This document shows, piece by piece, positions 63,186 through 64,000 of a DNA stretch of 64,000 nt. Position 1 is the stretch's first letter. Each line of letters starts with the position of its first letter. This stretch comes from Pyrinomonas sp040289685. GTDB taxonomy: Bacteria > Acidobacteriota > Blastocatellia > Pyrinomonadales > Pyrinomonadaceae. The position numbers and the translations under genes were made by a program. The notes under the pieces are model-generated. The model was given only the letters and a program-made list of their open reading frames with translations. It did no database searches and was not told the origin of the DNA. The DNA lies in assembly GCF_040289685.1 (NCBI RefSeq), contig NZ_PSLQ01000006.1, positions 1 to 64,000 of the forward strand, written 5' to 3'.

Positions 63186-64000
63186 TCAGTTGACGAACCT
63201 TCGCATGCGGACGCTGATGGCAAAGCCGATACCCATGAAGGTGGCCAGCACCGATGAGACGCCTGCGCTCATCAACGGCAGCGGGACACCGATCACTGGC
63301 AGCAGGCCGAGCACCATCCCGACATTGATGAAAATCTGAAAGACTATTCCGCTGGCAAGCGCGGCGATGACGAGCATTCCCGCGCGATCGGGCGCGCGTC
63401 GGGCGTTGAAGAACAGTCGCGATAAGAAGAGAGCATAAGCGATGAGCAACGCCATGGAGCCGACAAAGCCGGTCGTCTCCGCCGTCACGGCGAAGATGAA
63501 GTCCGTATGCGGTTCGGGCAGGAACTTCAAACGGCTCTGCGAGTATTCCGTCTCGCCCAGTGTGCCGAAGAGCCGTCCGCGCCCGACCGTGAGGATAGAT
63601 TGCCACGTGTGGTAGCCGTAACCGCGCCGGTCAGCGCTTTCGGGGTCGAGGATGACCTTGATGCGCTCTTGCTGGTAGTTTTTGATGAAACCGGTTTTGA
63701 CGCCGACGGTGTAAGCGGTCGGCACGCTTGCCAGTCCGAGCACCAACGCCGCAATCACCAACCACATCCGAATCGAGGAGAGGAAAAGGACGACGGCGAG
63801 CAACGGAAAATAGGTAAGGGCTGAGCCAGCATCCGGCTCGAGCAAGATCAAAGCGACCGGCAGCGCGAGAATGGCGATGCCGACCATGATCTCTTTCCAG
63901 CGCAGTGCGCCTCGTTGATGCTTGCTGAAGTAGTGCGCGAGCATCAGGATGGTCGGGATTTTAGCGAACTCCGAGGGTTGAAACTGCCCTATGCCGGGCA
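63186..64000 (-). CDS. rodA: Rod-shape protein RodA (SEDS glycosyltransferase), partial
   Basis: Runs off the right edge. Visible: QPSEFAKIP at the edge, LLEPDAGSALTYFPLL, YQQERIKVILDPESADRRGY, SILTVGRGRLFGTLGETEYS, FLPEPHTDFIFAVTAETTGF, and GVPLPLMSAGVSSVLATFM near the end. All are RodA/FtsW/SpoVE-type SEDS signatures, with the RodA-like loop lengths. It polymerises lipid II for elongation. The C-terminus is complete (RRFVN). Confidence 0.95.
   Translation of the reverse strand, partial: PGIGQFQPSEFAKIPTILMLAHYFSKHQRGALRWKEIMVGIAILALPVALILLEPDAGSALTYFPLLAVVLFLSSIRMWLVIAALVLGLASVPTAYTVGVKTGFIKNYQQERIKVILDPESADRRGYGYHTWQSILTVGRGRLFGTLGETEYSQSRLKFLPEPHTDFIFAVTAETTGFVGSMALLIAYALFLSRLFFNARRAPDRAGMLVIAALASGIVFQIFINVGMVLGLLPVIGVPLPLMSAGVSSVLATFMGIGFAISVRMRRFVN

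Overview
The window is GC-rich bacterial chromosomal DNA from a Gram-negative-type cell: it has an outer-membrane secretin, lipoprotein signals and PEP-CTERM surface proteins. The gene mix (pilMNOPQ, PEP-CTERM proteins next to giant S8 proteases, ECF sigma/anti-sigma pair, GCS2 plus ATP-grasp, PyrR-led pyrimidine genes) best fits Acidobacteriota, perhaps class Blastocatellia (Pyrinomonas-like). That placement is inference, since there is no rRNA here. One 10-N scaffold gap (20859-20868) interrupts a gene.

Layout. 1-888 is a long untranslated region with a near-consensus sigma70 promoter, a cyclic-di-GMP-I (GEMM-I) riboswitch and a conserved structured element. It leads into a type IV pilus block (889-12248): pilM, N, O, P and Q, a Roadblock/LC7 protein, a terminator, then four minor pseudopilin genes. 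12.4-20 kb holds a peptidoglycan glycosyltransferase, an HDAC-like deacetylase, a thiolase, and a sigma54-type response regulator with its histidine kinase. 19.3-24.4 kb is a minus-strand haem uptake operon (CxxC protein, hmuT, U, V, hemS) behind a promoter with a Fur-box-like site and an unusually long leader. 24.6-28.6 kb is a minus-strand assimilatory sulfur operon whose sulfite/nitrite reductase is fused to a CysO/MoaD-like carrier ending in Gly-Gly. Next come an adenylation-ACP-acyltransferase protein and pyrR, pyrB, pyrC with an attenuator-like terminator between pyrR and pyrB.

35.3-48.4 kb is a secreted-protein region: two S8 protease/PEP-CTERM pairs facing each other around an M48 protease. 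48.4-63 kb is mostly minus-strand: a PHP-domain protein, a phosphodiesterase-like protein, a TPR protein, threonine synthase, a four-gene cluster (ATP-grasp, PilZ, unknown, GCS2 ligase), and an rpoE/anti-sigma/HtrA-like cluster in which the HtrA-like protein seems to have lost its catalytic triad. The window ends in rodA, preceded by a fragment of an IS200/IS605-type TnpB.

Main points of interest: the riboswitch over the pilus operon together with a PilZ gene elsewhere in the window; the reductase-carrier fusion; a 29-nt motif (27/29 identical) in two long leaders 36 kb apart; short direct repeats about 60-75 bp apart in many intergenic regions; and the GCS2/ATP-grasp/PilZ cluster.
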